Shown here in pieces: positions 10,811 to 21,806 of a stretch of 64,000 nucleotides of DNA. A program made the translations under genes and the position numbers. The stretch covers positions 18,497,094 to 18,561,093 of the forward strand of contig CM063255.1 of assembly GCA_032158295.1 (NCBI GenBank). Reading direction: 5' to 3'. Below the pieces are notes generated by a model. The model ran no database searches. It was not told where the DNA came from and was given only the letters and a program-made list of their open reading frames with translations. Position 1 is the first letter of the stretch. Every line of letters begins with the position of its first letter. The DNA comes from Pycnopodia helianthoides. Taxonomy: Eukaryota > Echinodermata > Asteroidea > Forcipulatida > Asteriidae.

Positions 10811-11318
10811 AAGTCATTTTTAAAAATTGCTCTAAATATTTAGAAACTGCTTGTCATTTATATTAAATTTAACAATAAATTGGCAAAGTTTTCCCCCCAA
10901 AACACCAAATATTTGATTGTATACCACTTTGTTTACAATTCTGCAGCGAAAAAACCTATAAAACATTTTACAGTTCGCTATTAGTTTGAACAATCTGTTT
11001 ACCGTTTAATATAACAATTACAATTTTGCAACAACTATACAACATTGCACTGGCATATATGTATTATGTTTTATGATAAATGGTAAGTAATATGTTAATA
11101 TTAATATACTAAACGGCACTTGAAAAAAGGTTTCTTTCTTTTTTTTTACAAAAACTCACGAAAAAAACTTGGAATATATTCTTTCATTTTAATATCAATA
11201 CAACTTGACCTTGTATGGGGATACAATGAACATTTTCTTTTAGTGTGCCTTCAACTTGTCTTTTTAATATTTGATTGGAGCGTACAACAGCTCCATTTTT
11301 TGCTTCATTTATTCAAGG

Positions 11319-11490
11319 CCTGGAATTTCATCTTTGAGAGGGCAAGGCCATTTTCATTTTGCAAAAGGGCAGTTCTACATGAAAATCTTAAGGTATGTGG
11401 GAAACTTTTGAAGGGGCACCAAGGCCAAGGCCAGGGCGACGTTGGCCATGGGGCGCCCTCTGTGGCCTTCATGTAATTCCAGGCCTGATA
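11319..11490. repeat. Dispersed repeat bounded by 'aggcctgg' ('ggggcaccaaggc' family)
   Basis: Contains 'ggcctggaatttcatctttg', 'gagggcaaggccattttc', 'gaaggggcaccaaggccaag' and ends 'taattccaggcctga'. Related pieces occur at 15120-15405, 47809-47992, 49130-49250, 52340-52500 and 56640-56800. Confidence 0.6.
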
Positions 11491-11742
11491 CGGACCTTAA
11501 AAATGCCACCAATATCAAGACTTTCAACATCTGGCAATGAAACTTGGCCCGATGTTTCGCAAATCCTAGTTACAAACAAGAGACTTTCTTTCACATGTTT
11601 TGTTAGATACTTCTTAAAGTGATTCTAAAAGATTTTTTGTTACGAAGTTAAAACCAAGGAATATAAATATTCATAGTTTACACAGATGAGGGAGTGGTCT
11701 GGATTGAAGTGGTGTAAGCTGACCCATTGTGCTGATACCTAA

Positions 11743-12120
11743 GCCCAATTTCACAGAGATGCTTAAGCACAAAAAGTAGCTAAGCACAACAAAATGATGC
11801 TTACCAGAATAATGTTACCGGCCAAAATACCATGTCACATGTACAATTTGTGACTGGTATCCTGCTCGATTCTGCTTAGCAAAAAATTGTTATGCAATAT
11901 TTTCTGCTTAAGCAGCTCTATGAAATGTTGGCCTGAGTTCAATGTCATAGAGCTGCTTATAAGCACAAAAAAGCAGCTAAGCACACAAAAATTATGCTAA
12001 CCAGCATAAGGTTACCGGCCAAAATGCCATGTCATGTGAACCAGCTGTGACTGATATCCTGCTAATTTTTGCTGTGCAGAAAATATTTTTTCTGCTTTGA
12101 GCAGCTCTTTGAAATTGGGC
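11743..12120. mobile_element. Two adjacent copies of the 'aatttcatagagctgcttaag' TIR family
   Basis: Copy 1 about 11743-11932, copy 2 about 11935-12120. Each has 'gagctgctta.agcacaaaaa', 'accggccaaaataccatgtca', 'gtgactggtatcctgct' and ends 'gcagctctatgaaattgg'. Each ~190-bp unit is a near-palindrome without coding capacity. Confidence 0.75.
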
Positions 12121-12417
12121 AGAGGAGCCACAGAAGGGACAAACAAGATGGGGAGTTCGAGACCGGACCCAAGAGTCATAACATTGGTTTGGAGATCACA
12201 CATAACAATGCTTTCCTTGTATTTATGCTGACAAATTTTCTGCAATTTTTAAACTGGGATGATGCAAATTTACATGCACAGGTTTTGCAATTTGCATTTT
12301 ATCAATCAGAATTTGGGGTGTCAAATTACTACAAGGTATTATGGTAAATTGGAGTAAAAAAAACCAATGTGATCCACTCACACCTAACAAAAATTGAAGT
12401 ATAATTTTCATTTCTGT

Positions 12418-13395
12418 GGTGCTACCACAAAACCTCTCTAGATTGTATCTCCACCATGCAAAGTTTCAAATCCTACTCATGGGAGATATTTCCATGGTCT
12501 TACCACAAACCTCTCTAGATTGTATCTCCACCATGCAAAGTTTCAAATCCTACTCATGGGAGATATTTCCATGGTGTTACCACAAACCTCTCTAGATTGT
12601 ATCTCCACCATGCAAAGTTTCAAATCCTACTCATGGGAGATATTTCCATGGTCTTACCACAAACCTCTCTAGATTGTATCTCCACCATGCACACAAGTTT
12701 CAAATCCTACTCATGGGAGATATTTCCATGGTGTTACCACAAACCTCTCTAGATTGTATCTCCACCATGCAAAGTTTGAAATCCTACTCATGGGAGATAT
12801 TTCCATGGTGTTACCACAAACCTCTCTAGATTGTATCTCCACCATGCAAAGTTTGAAATCCTACTCATGGGAGATATTTCCATGGTGCTACCACAAACCT
12901 CTCTAGATTGTATCTCCATCATGCAAAGTTTGAAATCCTACTCATGGGAGATATTTCCATGGTGTTACCACAAACCTCTCTAGATTGTATCTCCACCATG
13001 CAAAGTTTCAAATCCTACTCATGGGAGATATTTCCATGGTGTTACCACAAACCTCTCTAGATTGTATCTCCACCATGCAAAGTTTCAAATCCTACTCATG
13101 GGAGATATTTCCATGGTGCTACCACAAACCTTTCTAGATTGTATCTCCACCATGCAAAGTTTCAAATCCTACTCATGGGAGATATTTCCATGGTGTTACC
13201 ACAAACCTCTCTAGATTGTATCTCCACCATGCAAAGTTTCAAATCCTACTCATGGGAGATATTTCCATGGTGTTACCACAAACCTCTCTAGATTGTATCT
13301 CCACCATGCAAAGTTTCAAATCCTACTCATGGGAGATATTTCCATGGTGCTACCACAAACCTCTCTAGATTGTATCTCCCTATGCAAGGTTTCAA
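12418..13395. repeat. 77-bp tandem array (~12.5 copies)
   Basis: The unit reads 'tggtgttaccacaaacctct', 'ctagattgtatctccaccat', 'gcaaagtttcaaatcctact', 'catgggagatatttcca', 77 bp. Copies are over 95% alike by eye, with a few point changes (gttacc/gctacc/cttacc; tttcaaa/tttgaaa) and one 4-bp insertion near 12690. It lies about 1.2 kb past the CAMSAP stop codon. Confidence 0.95.
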
Positions 13396-14381
13396 ATTCT
13401 ACTCATTCTGTGGTGGCTGATCTCAATACAAGTATGACTCAAGATGGTGCTATGAAAGACCTAGGAGCCTCTGAGCACAAAATGCTTTCAGAAAGACTTA
13501 TGGCTATTCACACATTACGTGAATTTCCCATTAACCCAAAATCTCCCAATTCTACTCACCAGTGTCACTGTGACCCTTATCAGCTGTTATCAGTAAAGTA
13601 GTTGTAATATAATTATTCATCCTGGAACCCACTTCCCCAAGGCCAGTGACCCTGACCCACAAGCCTACTGCTGATGTCAAATAACCAAAATGCTGAAGAG
13701 CAGAGAGAAAGTCCAATTGTTTCTTATTCGATTTCTCAAGATATATTTGGTCGATTTTTATGATTCAAAGTTGCTTTCAAGATAATATTTAACACTGTTT
13801 CCCAATACTTCAAATTATAAACCAAAACCTGTGAAATTTTGTTGATGCTTGTGTCGGCAAACTCACAGGCACTGACACCCTAGACCACATGTTTATGCCT
13901 CATGAACTTTTGATCAGATAAGAAAGATCGTGTTGGAAAACTGCTCATTCCCAAACTGGTGAGTACCAACTCGAGTTTGTCATTGGCAAACTCCGGTCTG
14001 CTTTTAATGGGTGATTCACGTAATGCAGTTCCGACAAATGGTAAACATAATAACTTCAAATGTTTTGAAAAAATATTCTGAAAAAGAGTAGAAAATGGGT
14101 TCAACAAATAAGCGTGTCTATCACTTCTGATAATGGCTAAATTTTATCAAGCACAATAAAATGACGAGAATCTGCTTTATCAAGACGTGATGCTTTCCAA
14201 TTCTAAATCTGATAAGCAAAATTGATCAGCTAAGCAAATTTTTTATAATATTGGGCAGTGGGTCAATGAGCAGATTATCATAAGACAATTTTGCTTGGTA
14301 CAGGAATCTTGCTTAGCAGAAGACTTGTTACCAGTCGAAACGTTGTGTGGTACATTGGTTTTGACTGGTTCCCCGACTAGT

Positions 14382-14387
14382 TTTATT
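14382..14387 (-). terminator. Candidate poly(A) signal for CAMSAP
   Basis: The complement of 14382-14387 is AATAAA, about 200 nt past the CAMSAP stop codon on the minus strand. It is the nearest canonical hexamer I found; its use is an inference. Confidence 0.35.
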
Positions 14388-14584
14388 TTTTGATTAATAA
14401 GTTTGCTTATATTTTTTTTATGAACAAAGTTTTCCGACAGTGAACCATTCCACCTGGAGACTGATGCAAGTCTAATTTTTTCTACTACCTTTGTAACATT
14501 TTGACATTACATTTATCTACAATGGGGGTAAATATGTAAAAACGATGGTAACCGTCTGACCAATCACAGTCAGCACTGATCGGC

Positions 14585-14711
14585 TCATCTTTTCTTTGTA
14601 TTGGGTCCTTTTTTACTCAGCCAATAGGAAGATCCGATCGTCAGACCATCCACCGATACTGACATTGTCTTGGAGGGAATCTTGCTGAACTGTTTACTTC
14701 CAGAATTGTAC
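14585..14711 (-). CDS. CAMSAP: CAMSAP terminal coding exon (end of CKK, stop codon)
   Basis: Visible residues 1897-1938 and stop at 14587-14585: K(split) YNSGSKQFSKIPSKTMSVSV then DGLTIGSSYWLSKKGPNTKK and R. It completes the CKK domain (family 'KYSSDRKQFNLIPAKTMSVSVDALTIHNHLW'), which was too short to be seen as a long open frame. Where vertebrates read IHNHLWQ this protein reads IGSSYWLS. Acceptor ATTCAG, phase 2 in. Confidence 0.92.
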
Positions 14712-14763
14712 CTGAATGTCACAATACACAAAATACACATATAAACAATTAATATGTAAACAA

Positions 14764-15425
14764 ATTATCTCATCCAAGAAAACGAATGAACCATATTGGG
14801 GGGAGGGGGTACCTTGGGTCATATGTTGCAGATAGTAAGAAGGATTTTGTGATATATGAAAAGGAATGCCTGTAATAAGCTTTACAATATCTGGATATCA
14901 AATATAGCAGTCAACAAAGCTGGTCTTCTTCAGAGCCTGTGTAGAGAGCTTTCTTCTGTACGGACCCCCCCCCAAGTCAAACGTGGTCTCTGACCCCTTT
15001 CCCAAGTCAAACTTTTAAAAAAACTTTGGTCAACCCCTTAGCAATAACAATGCACAGTTCTTACATTAAGGAGCTTCGGGGGGAAGGAGCAGAGTAGATT
15101 GGATGGGGCGAGTGGGTAGCAGGCCTGGAATTCTATCTTTAAGAGGGCGAGGCCATTTTCATTTTGCGCAAAGGGCACTTCCACTGGAAAATTCTTAAAG
15201 TCTATAAGCCATTTTGAGGTGTGGTGGACACATTACCAGGGCACTATTAGGTTTGGGTAAATATTGTCTGTCTACACCCAAACCAAACAGTGCACTCTTA
15301 TAGTGTCCACCATATCTCAACGAGGCTAATAGGAATCTTTTGAAGGGGCACTGAGGCCAAGACCAGGGCAACAGAGGCCATGGCCTCCACGTAATTCCGG
15401 GCCTGGGTTTAGTTTTGCTACTCAC
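14764..15425. repeat. CAMSAP last intron: split 'aggcctgg' repeat
   Basis: Within the last CAMSAP intron, 15120-15200 and 15325-15405 are the two halves of the 'ggggcaccaaggc' family. They are separated by about 120 bp (15200-15325) bearing an inverted pair ('ggtgtggtggacac..tta' / 'agtgtccaccatatctc'). Confidence 0.5.
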
Positions 15426-15589
15426 TTGTATAGATTCTCATACATCTTCTGAGTAATGTGTCGTGGACCCACACCAAAGAGTTTCCAGAGTTCCTCGGTG
15501 TCTGGTGAGTAGTTGTAAACTGAGCGGAATTGCAGCTGGGAGTCACGGAACAGGATGATGAAATGTTTGGCATCGGCCTTGGCTAGCTC
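15426..15589 (-). CDS. CAMSAP: CAMSAP exon, CKK domain part 2
   Basis: Visible residues 1843-1896: ELAKADAKHFIILFRDSQLQ, FRSVYNYSPDTEELWKLFGV, GPRHITQKMYENLY. It matches 'ELEK.DA.HYIILFRDAGCQFRALY.YYPDTEEI.KL.GTGPK.ITKKM...LYK'. Acceptor TTTGCAG, donor AA|GTGAGT, phase 0 in and 2 out. Confidence 0.96.
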
Positions 15590-15699
15590 CTGCAAAAACA
15601 AATCAAAACATTTTCAGTATTAATATTATAATTCCAAAGAAATGATAATTGCACTTCAAACATTATTATAACATTATTATTATTTTCATCATATATTTC

Positions 15700-16145
15700 T
15701 GGTTATGAAACCAAGGATGCCTAATGAGTGACCTTAATCACTGTAGCTCACAAGCCTAAGGAAACCTGTAAACAAGGGTGCTTGCTATGTGAACCAGAAA
15801 CACCAGGGTTAAGCCCTACTCTTCCACAATAAGTGTTATGGGTTCCTTTACGTGCACTACCAATAGGGAGACCGCCAACATAGGGCTAGATAGCTCAGTT
15901 GGTAGAGCGCCGGTACGTTAATCCGGAGGTCATTGGTTCAAATCCCGCTCTAGTCAATTTTTCTTTGTTCAACCCCAAACCATTTGAAATTTACCCAGTC
16001 AGTTTCCCTTGTGGCTCATTACTTGACACTACCAATCCTAGTGCATGGGACCTATGTCCTAATGTCCCATCCGAGGGACAAAGCAATTATGGTAAAGTAT
16101 CTTGCTCAAGGACATAAGTGCCACGACCGGAACTCGAACCCGAAC
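15700..16145 (-). mobile_element. tRNA-derived SINE interrupted by a second tRNA-like element
   Basis: 15700-15870 and 16000-16145 are the two parts of a minus-strand SINE ('accagaaacaccagggtta', 'ttacgtgcactaccaat', then 'cccatccgagggacaaagca' and 'gacataagtgccacgaccgg'). The short direct repeat 'cactaccaat' at the break (about 15855 and 16028) flanks an inserted ~170-bp sequence that begins near the tRNA-like head at 15887. Confidence 0.65.
15887..15957 (+). repeat. tRNA-Asn-like SINE head (not a functional tRNA)
   Basis: A cloverleaf can be drawn: acceptor GGCTAGA/TCTAGTC, D arm GCTC/GAGC, anticodon loop ACGTTAA with GTT anticodon, B box GGTTCAAATCC. The T stem pairs poorly and the anticodon stem has a T-T mismatch. 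Related heads occur at about 3290-3365, 42487-42546 (complement) and 50040-50110 (complement), so this is a dispersed tRNA-derived repeat. Confidence 0.6.
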
Positions 16146-16314
16146 AAAAAACATTGCTCAACAGATTTCTGCTAAGCAAAAATAAGCAGGATACCAGTCG
16201 CAGACAGTACATGTGAGATGGTATTTTGGCCGGTAACCTTATTCCGGTGAGCAAAAATAATTTGTGCTGAGATTCTTTTTGTGCCTAAGGAGCTCTGTGA
16301 AATTGGGACCTGCA

Positions 16315-16467
16315 GCCGATTTCACGAAACTTAAAGCAGTTCTGCGTAAGTCCACTTGGGCTTGTGCAAGATTTCTTGTGTTAGTGGTGCACAGTTTTAA
16401 TAATAATAATATGTTGCCCAAGTGGACTTACGCAGTTGCGTAAAGTTTTGTGAAATCGGCAGCTGGA
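16315..16467. mobile_element. Palindromic MITE ('gccgatttcacgaaactt' ends)
   Basis: Ends 'gcagccgatttcacgaaact' and 'agttttgtgaaatcggcagc' are inverted repeats, and the internal 'gcgtaagtccacttgggc' is also repeated in reverse near 16420. A half copy lies at about 247-306. Confidence 0.75.
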
Positions 16468-16724
16468 TTCCTGAGTGGAGAGAAGCAATTATAGTAAAGC
16501 ATCTTACTCAAGGACACAAGTGTCATGACCGGGACTCAAACCCACACCCCGATGAATTAACCACAAGAACTTAAATTCGATCCTCTGAACTGCTCGGCCA
16601 TGACACTCTACACTTTGTAAAGCAGACAATGACTGTAAACAGGTTTTTTCAAAAATAGCCTCGAGTCCGGTGTACGAGACCTCTTGACACCCTGTGTATC
16701 TTGGGCTTTTCATTCTGGACTTAC

Positions 16725-16843
16725 CTCCAAGACTTTATCTTTATGATCCTTATTGACCTCTCCAGCGAGCACACAATGCGAGATGGCGTTTGTGATGATA
16801 AGACGATTTGACTTAGTTGCTGGTTTGACGTATAACTTGGGAC
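16725..16843 (-). CDS. CAMSAP: CAMSAP exon, CKK domain part 1
   Basis: Visible residues 1803-1842: PKLYVKPATKSNRLIITNAI then SHCVLAGEVNKDHKDKVLE. It matches the CKK start 'GPKLF.KPS.KSN..IIHNAISHC.LAG.VN'. The usual IIHNAI His is Thr here. The CKK domain binds between tubulin dimers at the minus end. Acceptor TGACAG, donor GAG|GTAAGT, phase 1 in and 0 out. Confidence 0.96.
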
Positions 16844-16974
16844 CTGTCAAATCAATCATACAATCAACAAATAATCAACTTCACAATAATCTTGGGTCAG
16901 GATATCGTGATGCTTCATTCTAGCTACCATGTAGACCGAGGTCAAATGAGTGACTTTTTTTAAACACCTTGACC

Positions 16975-17162
16975 CAATTTCATAAAGCTGCTAAATCACA
17001 AAAAGTAGCTAAGTACAGCAATTATTATGCTTACCAGATGAAGGATACCAGCCAAAATACCGTGGCACACGTATCATCTGTGACTGGTATCCTGCTCATT
17101 TTTGTTTAGCAGAAAACAGTGAAGCAACACTTTCCGCTTAAACTGCTCTTTGAAAGTGGGCC
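16975..17162. mobile_element. 'aatttcatagagctgctta' TIR-family copy
   Basis: Starts 'acccaatttcataaagctgc', carries 'agtagctaagtaca', 'tgtgactggtatcctgctca' and ends 'actgctctttgaaagtgggc'. It lies inside the CAMSAP intron 21807-16843. Confidence 0.7.
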
Positions 17163-17189
17163 CTGGTGACAGCACCATATCTGGAGCTC

Positions 17190-17345
17190 TTTCCAAACCT
17201 CGGCTTAGGCTCCGTCTCCGACTTCGGCTCCGTTGGATGTTAGGAACACCATGCTAAATGTACACTGCCCAAGCCTGAGCCAGAGCGCAAGCCGGAGCCG
17301 GAGCCGGAGCGTAAGCCGGAGCCAAGCGCAAGCCGAGGTTTTAGA
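17190..17345. repeat. Foldback with 'cggagccggagc' simple repeat
   Basis: Left arm 'aaacctcggcttaggctccg' and right arm 'gagccaagcgcaagccgaggtttt' are inverted. The right half is expanded into a 'ccggag' hexamer run at about 17288-17325. Confidence 0.6.
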
Positions 17346-17441
17346 GAGAAGACACATGGATGAATTCTGCATTACTTAGCTTCATGCATCTCTTCATGCA
17401 AGGAATCAACTTGACTTGGTATAATACAAGAGGTACTTCAG

Positions 17442-18127
17442 TTAAAGAGGGGCTCCAAGGTCAAATTCAAATTCGGATTTGCGGTCCACTCTTTCTCCAA
17501 TAGATGGATTGCAATACGCGTCATTGACCGCCATCTTTGGAACAATGGAAAGGTGCAAGCGTGTACGCGCTACGCACGACTCTCAGCCAATGATAGCTCT
17601 TCACGCGTGCACAATTCATCAAAGATGGCGGTCAATGATGCGTATTGCAATCCATCTATAGATTGAGTCATTATGAAAATGTGGACAAAATTACAAGTCT
17701 CCAACCTCATGTTAAAATGGTGTAAAATGCCAGTCATTTGATACCCTTCAAGTGCAATTTTTTGTCAAAATCCAAAAACGTTCGATGACGCCGCATTTCA
17801 AATAAATGGTCAGGATATTTTTGCACAGAGATTTTTCAGCTCTTATTCCTGAATTCTGATCGATGTTCAATCAGAACGGCATTGAACTTGAGCTCATGGC
17901 TCGTGCAGAAATTCCTCTTTGGAATGTACAGACCCATTTGCTTTTGCTGTCCGATGACGTCATGTTTAGAACTTCGCTCTGAAAGAGTTTCAAATAAAAT
18001 TACATTTTACACCAATTTTTACGTGAGGTTAGAGACTTGTAATTTTCCCCCCACTTTCATGGGGACTCTATCTATTGGAAAAATGAGTGCATCACAAAAC
18101 TCCATTTGACCTTGGAGCCCCTCTTTA
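17442..18127. mobile_element. TIR element ('ttaaagaggggctccaaggt') with a nested MITE
   Basis: Outer ends are inverted repeats: 'agaggggctccaaggtcaaa' and 'tttgaccttggagcccctct', flanked by TTAA-like sequence. Inside, 17501-17658 is a separate ~158-bp foldback ('tagatggattgcaatacgcg' against 'cgtattgcaatccatcta', with 'ccgccatcttt' inside both arms). No coding frame. Confidence 0.8.
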
Positions 18128-18406
18128 ATTGTTCACAAACTTCTCTACACTAATCTACTTATAAGATTGTGTAAAAAAGGCAAACCATTACAAGAATCAA
18201 AGGCGAAAATTTCAGGTTCATTTTCTAACTTTTGTACGACTGTAAAACAATTATTTCTAATGCGCTTCCATATTAGAGTTGATCATTCTTTGCATGTATT
18301 TTGCCACAAGTGACACCTCCCTTAACACTTTGATTCTTAGAAATAGGGATCAGACAAACAATCTCAGAAAAACAGTCCATTTGTTACTCCATAGTCCAAA
18401 TGGTAT

Positions 18407-18783
18407 TTAAAGACACTGGACACCTTTGGTAATTGTCAAAGACCAGTCTTCTCACTTGGTGTATCTCAACATATGCACAAAATAACAAACCTGTAAAAAT
18501 TTGAACTCAATTGGTCGTCGAAGTTGCTAGATAATAATGGAAGAAAAAACACCCTTGTCACACGGAGTTGTGTGCTTTCAGATGCTTGATTGCTTGATTT
18601 TGAGACCTCACGCATGAGGTCTCAAAATCAATTCAAATATTTTACTGAGAGATTACTTCTTTCTCAAAAAATACGTTACTTCAGAGGGAGCTGTTTCTCA
18701 CAATGTTTTATACTATCAATAGCTCTCCATTGCTCGTTACCTAGTGAGTTTTTATGCTAACAATTATGTCCAGTCCCTTTAAA
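18407..18783. mobile_element. ~375-bp MITE ('ttaaagacactggaca' ends)
   Basis: Terminal repeats 'ttaaagacactggacacctt' and 'tgtccagtccctttaa' are imperfect inverted copies, and the centre is a perfect palindrome around 18598-18630 ('ttttgagacctcacgcatga' with its complement). A partial copy is at about 63088-63320. Confidence 0.75.
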
Positions 18784-19159
18784 GTGGCCATTGTTATTAT
18801 TATTTAATGCATTCAATAAGAGAATAATAAGTGATTAACACATGGGGGAAACTAACTGCATAAACACAACAACAACTTCAACAATGTGTGATTTCAAAAG
18901 ATGAAAAGGTGAAACAAACTTTGAAATCTTACTTATAGCATGTTCTAAAACTTTACAAACATGAAATCATGTGTTACTAATTGAAAAGCATATATCAAGT
19001 TCTTGCAAATGAATTCAACAACTTGAAATAATCCTACAGATGATTGGTCAAATACAAAACACTGAAACAGCTGATTGGTGGAAATGGTTTGAATGCTGGG
19101 AGAGTATGAGGGCATAGCATGGATAGGAGTTAAATACATCAAAATGAGCCTTGTCTAGG

Positions 19160-20365
19160 GTTTCTTTCAAATGGGTTTACATTGTGGGTAACGGGTATAC
19201 TGGGTGGAAGTGCGAATTCAAGTTCATCGGTGCTGATGTGTGAATCTCGGGTTATTAGGGGACAGAATGGGTATTGGGTATAATGGGTGGAATTGGGAAT
19301 TCATGTTCATGTGTGCTGATGTGTGAATCACAGGTTATTAGGGAACAAGGTATAATGGGTGGTATTGGGTATAATGGGTGGAACTGGGAATTCATGTTCA
19401 TGGGTGCTGATGTCTGAATCACAGGTTATTAGGGAACAGAATGGGTATTGGGTATAATGGGTGGAATTGGGAATTCATGTTCATGGGTGCTGATGTCTGA
19501 GTCACAGGTTATTAGGGAACAGAATGGGTATTGGGTATAATGGGTGGAATTGGGAATTCATGTTCATGTGTGCTGATGTCTGAATCACAGGTTATTAGGG
19601 AACAGAATAGGTATTGGGTTTAATGGGTGGAATTGGGAATTCATGTTCATGGGTGCTGATGTGTGAATCACAGGTTATTAGGGAACAGAATGGGTATTGG
19701 GTATAATGGGTGGAATTGGGAATTCATGTTCATGGGTGCTGATGTCTGAATCACAGGTTATTAGGGAACAGAATGGGTATTGGGTATAATGGGTGGAATT
19801 GGGAATTCATGTTCATGGGTGCTGATGTCTGAAAAACAGGTTATTAGGGAACAGAATAGGTATTGGGTTTAATGGGTGGAATTGGGAATTCATGTTCATG
19901 GGTGCTGATGTCTGAATCACAGGTTATTAGGGAACAGAATGGGTATTGGGTATAATGGGTGGAATTGGGAATTCATGTTCATGGGTGCTGATGTCTGAAT
20001 CACAGGTTATTAGGGAACAGAATAGGTATTGGGTTTAATGGGTGGAATTGGGAATTCATGTTCATGGGTGCTGATGTCTGAATCACAGGTTATTAGGGAA
20101 CAGAATGGGTATTGGGTATAATGGGTGGAATTGGGAATTCATGTTCATGGGTGCTGATGTCTGAATCACAGGTTATTAGGGAACAGAATAGGTATTGGGT
20201 TTAATGGGTGGAATTGGGAATTCATGTTCATGGGTGCTGATGTCTGAATCACAGGTTATTAGGGAACAGAATGGGTATTGGGTTTAATGGGTGGAATTGG
20301 GAATTCATGTTCATGGGTGCTGATGTGTCAATCGTGGGTTATTAAGAGACGGAATGGGTATTAGG
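19160..20365. repeat. 83-bp tandem array (~14 copies) with dimeric pattern
   Basis: Unit 'gggtataatgggtggaattg', 'ggaattcatgttcatgggtg', 'ctgatgtctgaatcacaggt', 'tattagggaacagaatgggt', 'att', 83 bp. Later copies alternate between an 'atgggtattgggtata' and an 'ataggtattgggttta' form. It lies in the CAMSAP intron between 16843 and 21807. Confidence 0.95.
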
Positions 20366-20435
20366 TAAGCGAGCGGGGTGAAGGCAAAGGTCGAATTCTG
20401 GCCTTTAAGAGTAATGGGGAACGAGATAAATCCAT

Positions 20436-20575
20436 GTCTGAATTGGCGCCTACAGCTATAGCTATGGCTGAATCGCAGCGCCATCATGAGGTGACGTATA
20501 GGACGTCCTTAGCAAGGCCCTTAGCAACAGTCATAGCCGTTGCTGTAGCCGCCAATTCGGATACTGCCTTAGACA
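20436..20575. mobile_element. Short palindromic element ('ggctacggc' family)
   Basis: Starts 'tgaattggcgcctacagcta' and ends 'gctgtagccgccaattcgg', inverted repeats. The interior shares 'tataggacgtccttagcaa' with the 62.9-kb copy in complement. Confidence 0.65.
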
Positions 20576-21087
20576 GGTAGAAAAAAATGGATATTGCCTA
20601 ATTGGAAAGTATAAATTGGTGTTTAAGGAAAGCTGGGTATGGGGGGGGGGGAGGGAGAAGGAAAACAGTGCCCTCTAAATGTTGGAAGCGTTACAGGAGA
20701 ATATTGGGTTTTATATAACACACACACACAGATCTTTGTCATTTGATTGGTGGAACATGCGTTACATGCCATCCTTTACTTTGCAATGTACATGTGTATA
20801 CTGCCGCGATGCTCCAAAATTTAATATAGGAGTCCAGCATTGATAAATATAGGACGCCTCACAGGATCTTTTCCAAAAAATAATGTTCCCTGCTGCGTCA
20901 TGACAGACAAGATTGGTGTCTACATTGAGTTACCCATGTTATTTAGAAGGGGTTTTAACAAATTTCAGAGACTGGTTGAAAAAATGTGCATGTCTATTAA
21001 GTGCTGTTTTTGAAAAACAAAATTTAAATGACAATGATCTATGTTTGAGTTTTATAAAACAAATATTCATTTCCTTTTCCTTCGTGC

Positions 21088-21178
21088 GTTGTCGCAGAAT
21101 ATAATCACTCGGTGAAATCGGGTTCGCCTCGTGAGATGGAGTAATCCAGATTTCACCTTGTGATTATATTCTGCAACA
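21088..21178. repeat. Short hairpin-forming palindrome
   Basis: 'cgcagaatataatcac' plus 'ggtgaaatc' at 21094-21120 is repeated in reverse complement at 21149-21175 ('gatttcacc', 'gtgattatattctgca'). This would give a ~25-bp stem with a ~30-nt loop. Confidence 0.7.
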
Positions 21179-21806
21179 ATGCACTCATATGCAACCTATA
21201 TTAGTATAATTTAAAGGCAAAGACTCTTTTGGACATGGGGTAATTGGGGCTAGACAGGTAGAAGCTTTATATTTGGAAGACGGATGTGAAGGGCCATAGG
21301 GATCAAGACGTTTAAAGAGAAGCTGAGTCTACATTGCATGCACCCACTGGGCAACCATTAATAGCTGAATGTCAGGGAACCAGACTACCACACAGACTAC
21401 CACGGGGGGCAAAGGTCAGACACACATTTGAAGAACTGCATGTACTCTGCAGTAATAGGCCAACGCTTTCCGATACATCCTAAGTGCATACCTGCAACTC
21501 ATACAAGTGTGCACACAAAATATTGTAGCACGTCCACAAGCTTACACATGCAAGGTTTTTTTAGAGGTACAAGCGGATAATAAAATGGCCAATCATTCAC
21601 GTCTCCAGTTCCTCTTTTTAGAGATAAACATTTGCAAAAAGACAACTACGGGGATCAACAGCAAACATAACGGAGCTCAGCCATGCAAAATATAAATCAT
21701 ATCAAACTAGCTTCATAAGCATTTCACATGCAGGGGGAGGTCGAGTCCACAAACAGGATGACAAAACGCCAAATCTAGCAGACACAAGAAATCATCGTCC
21801 ACAAAC

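Noticed and set aside
13293..13601. 102-codon plus-strand frame at the end of the 77-bp array
   Set aside because: Its first third is satellite; the rest (DLNTSMTQDG...) has no recognisable domain or splice context.
15887..15957. Functional tRNA-Asn gene
   Set aside because: Poor T-stem pairing, an anticodon-stem mismatch and several dispersed relatives mark it as a SINE head.
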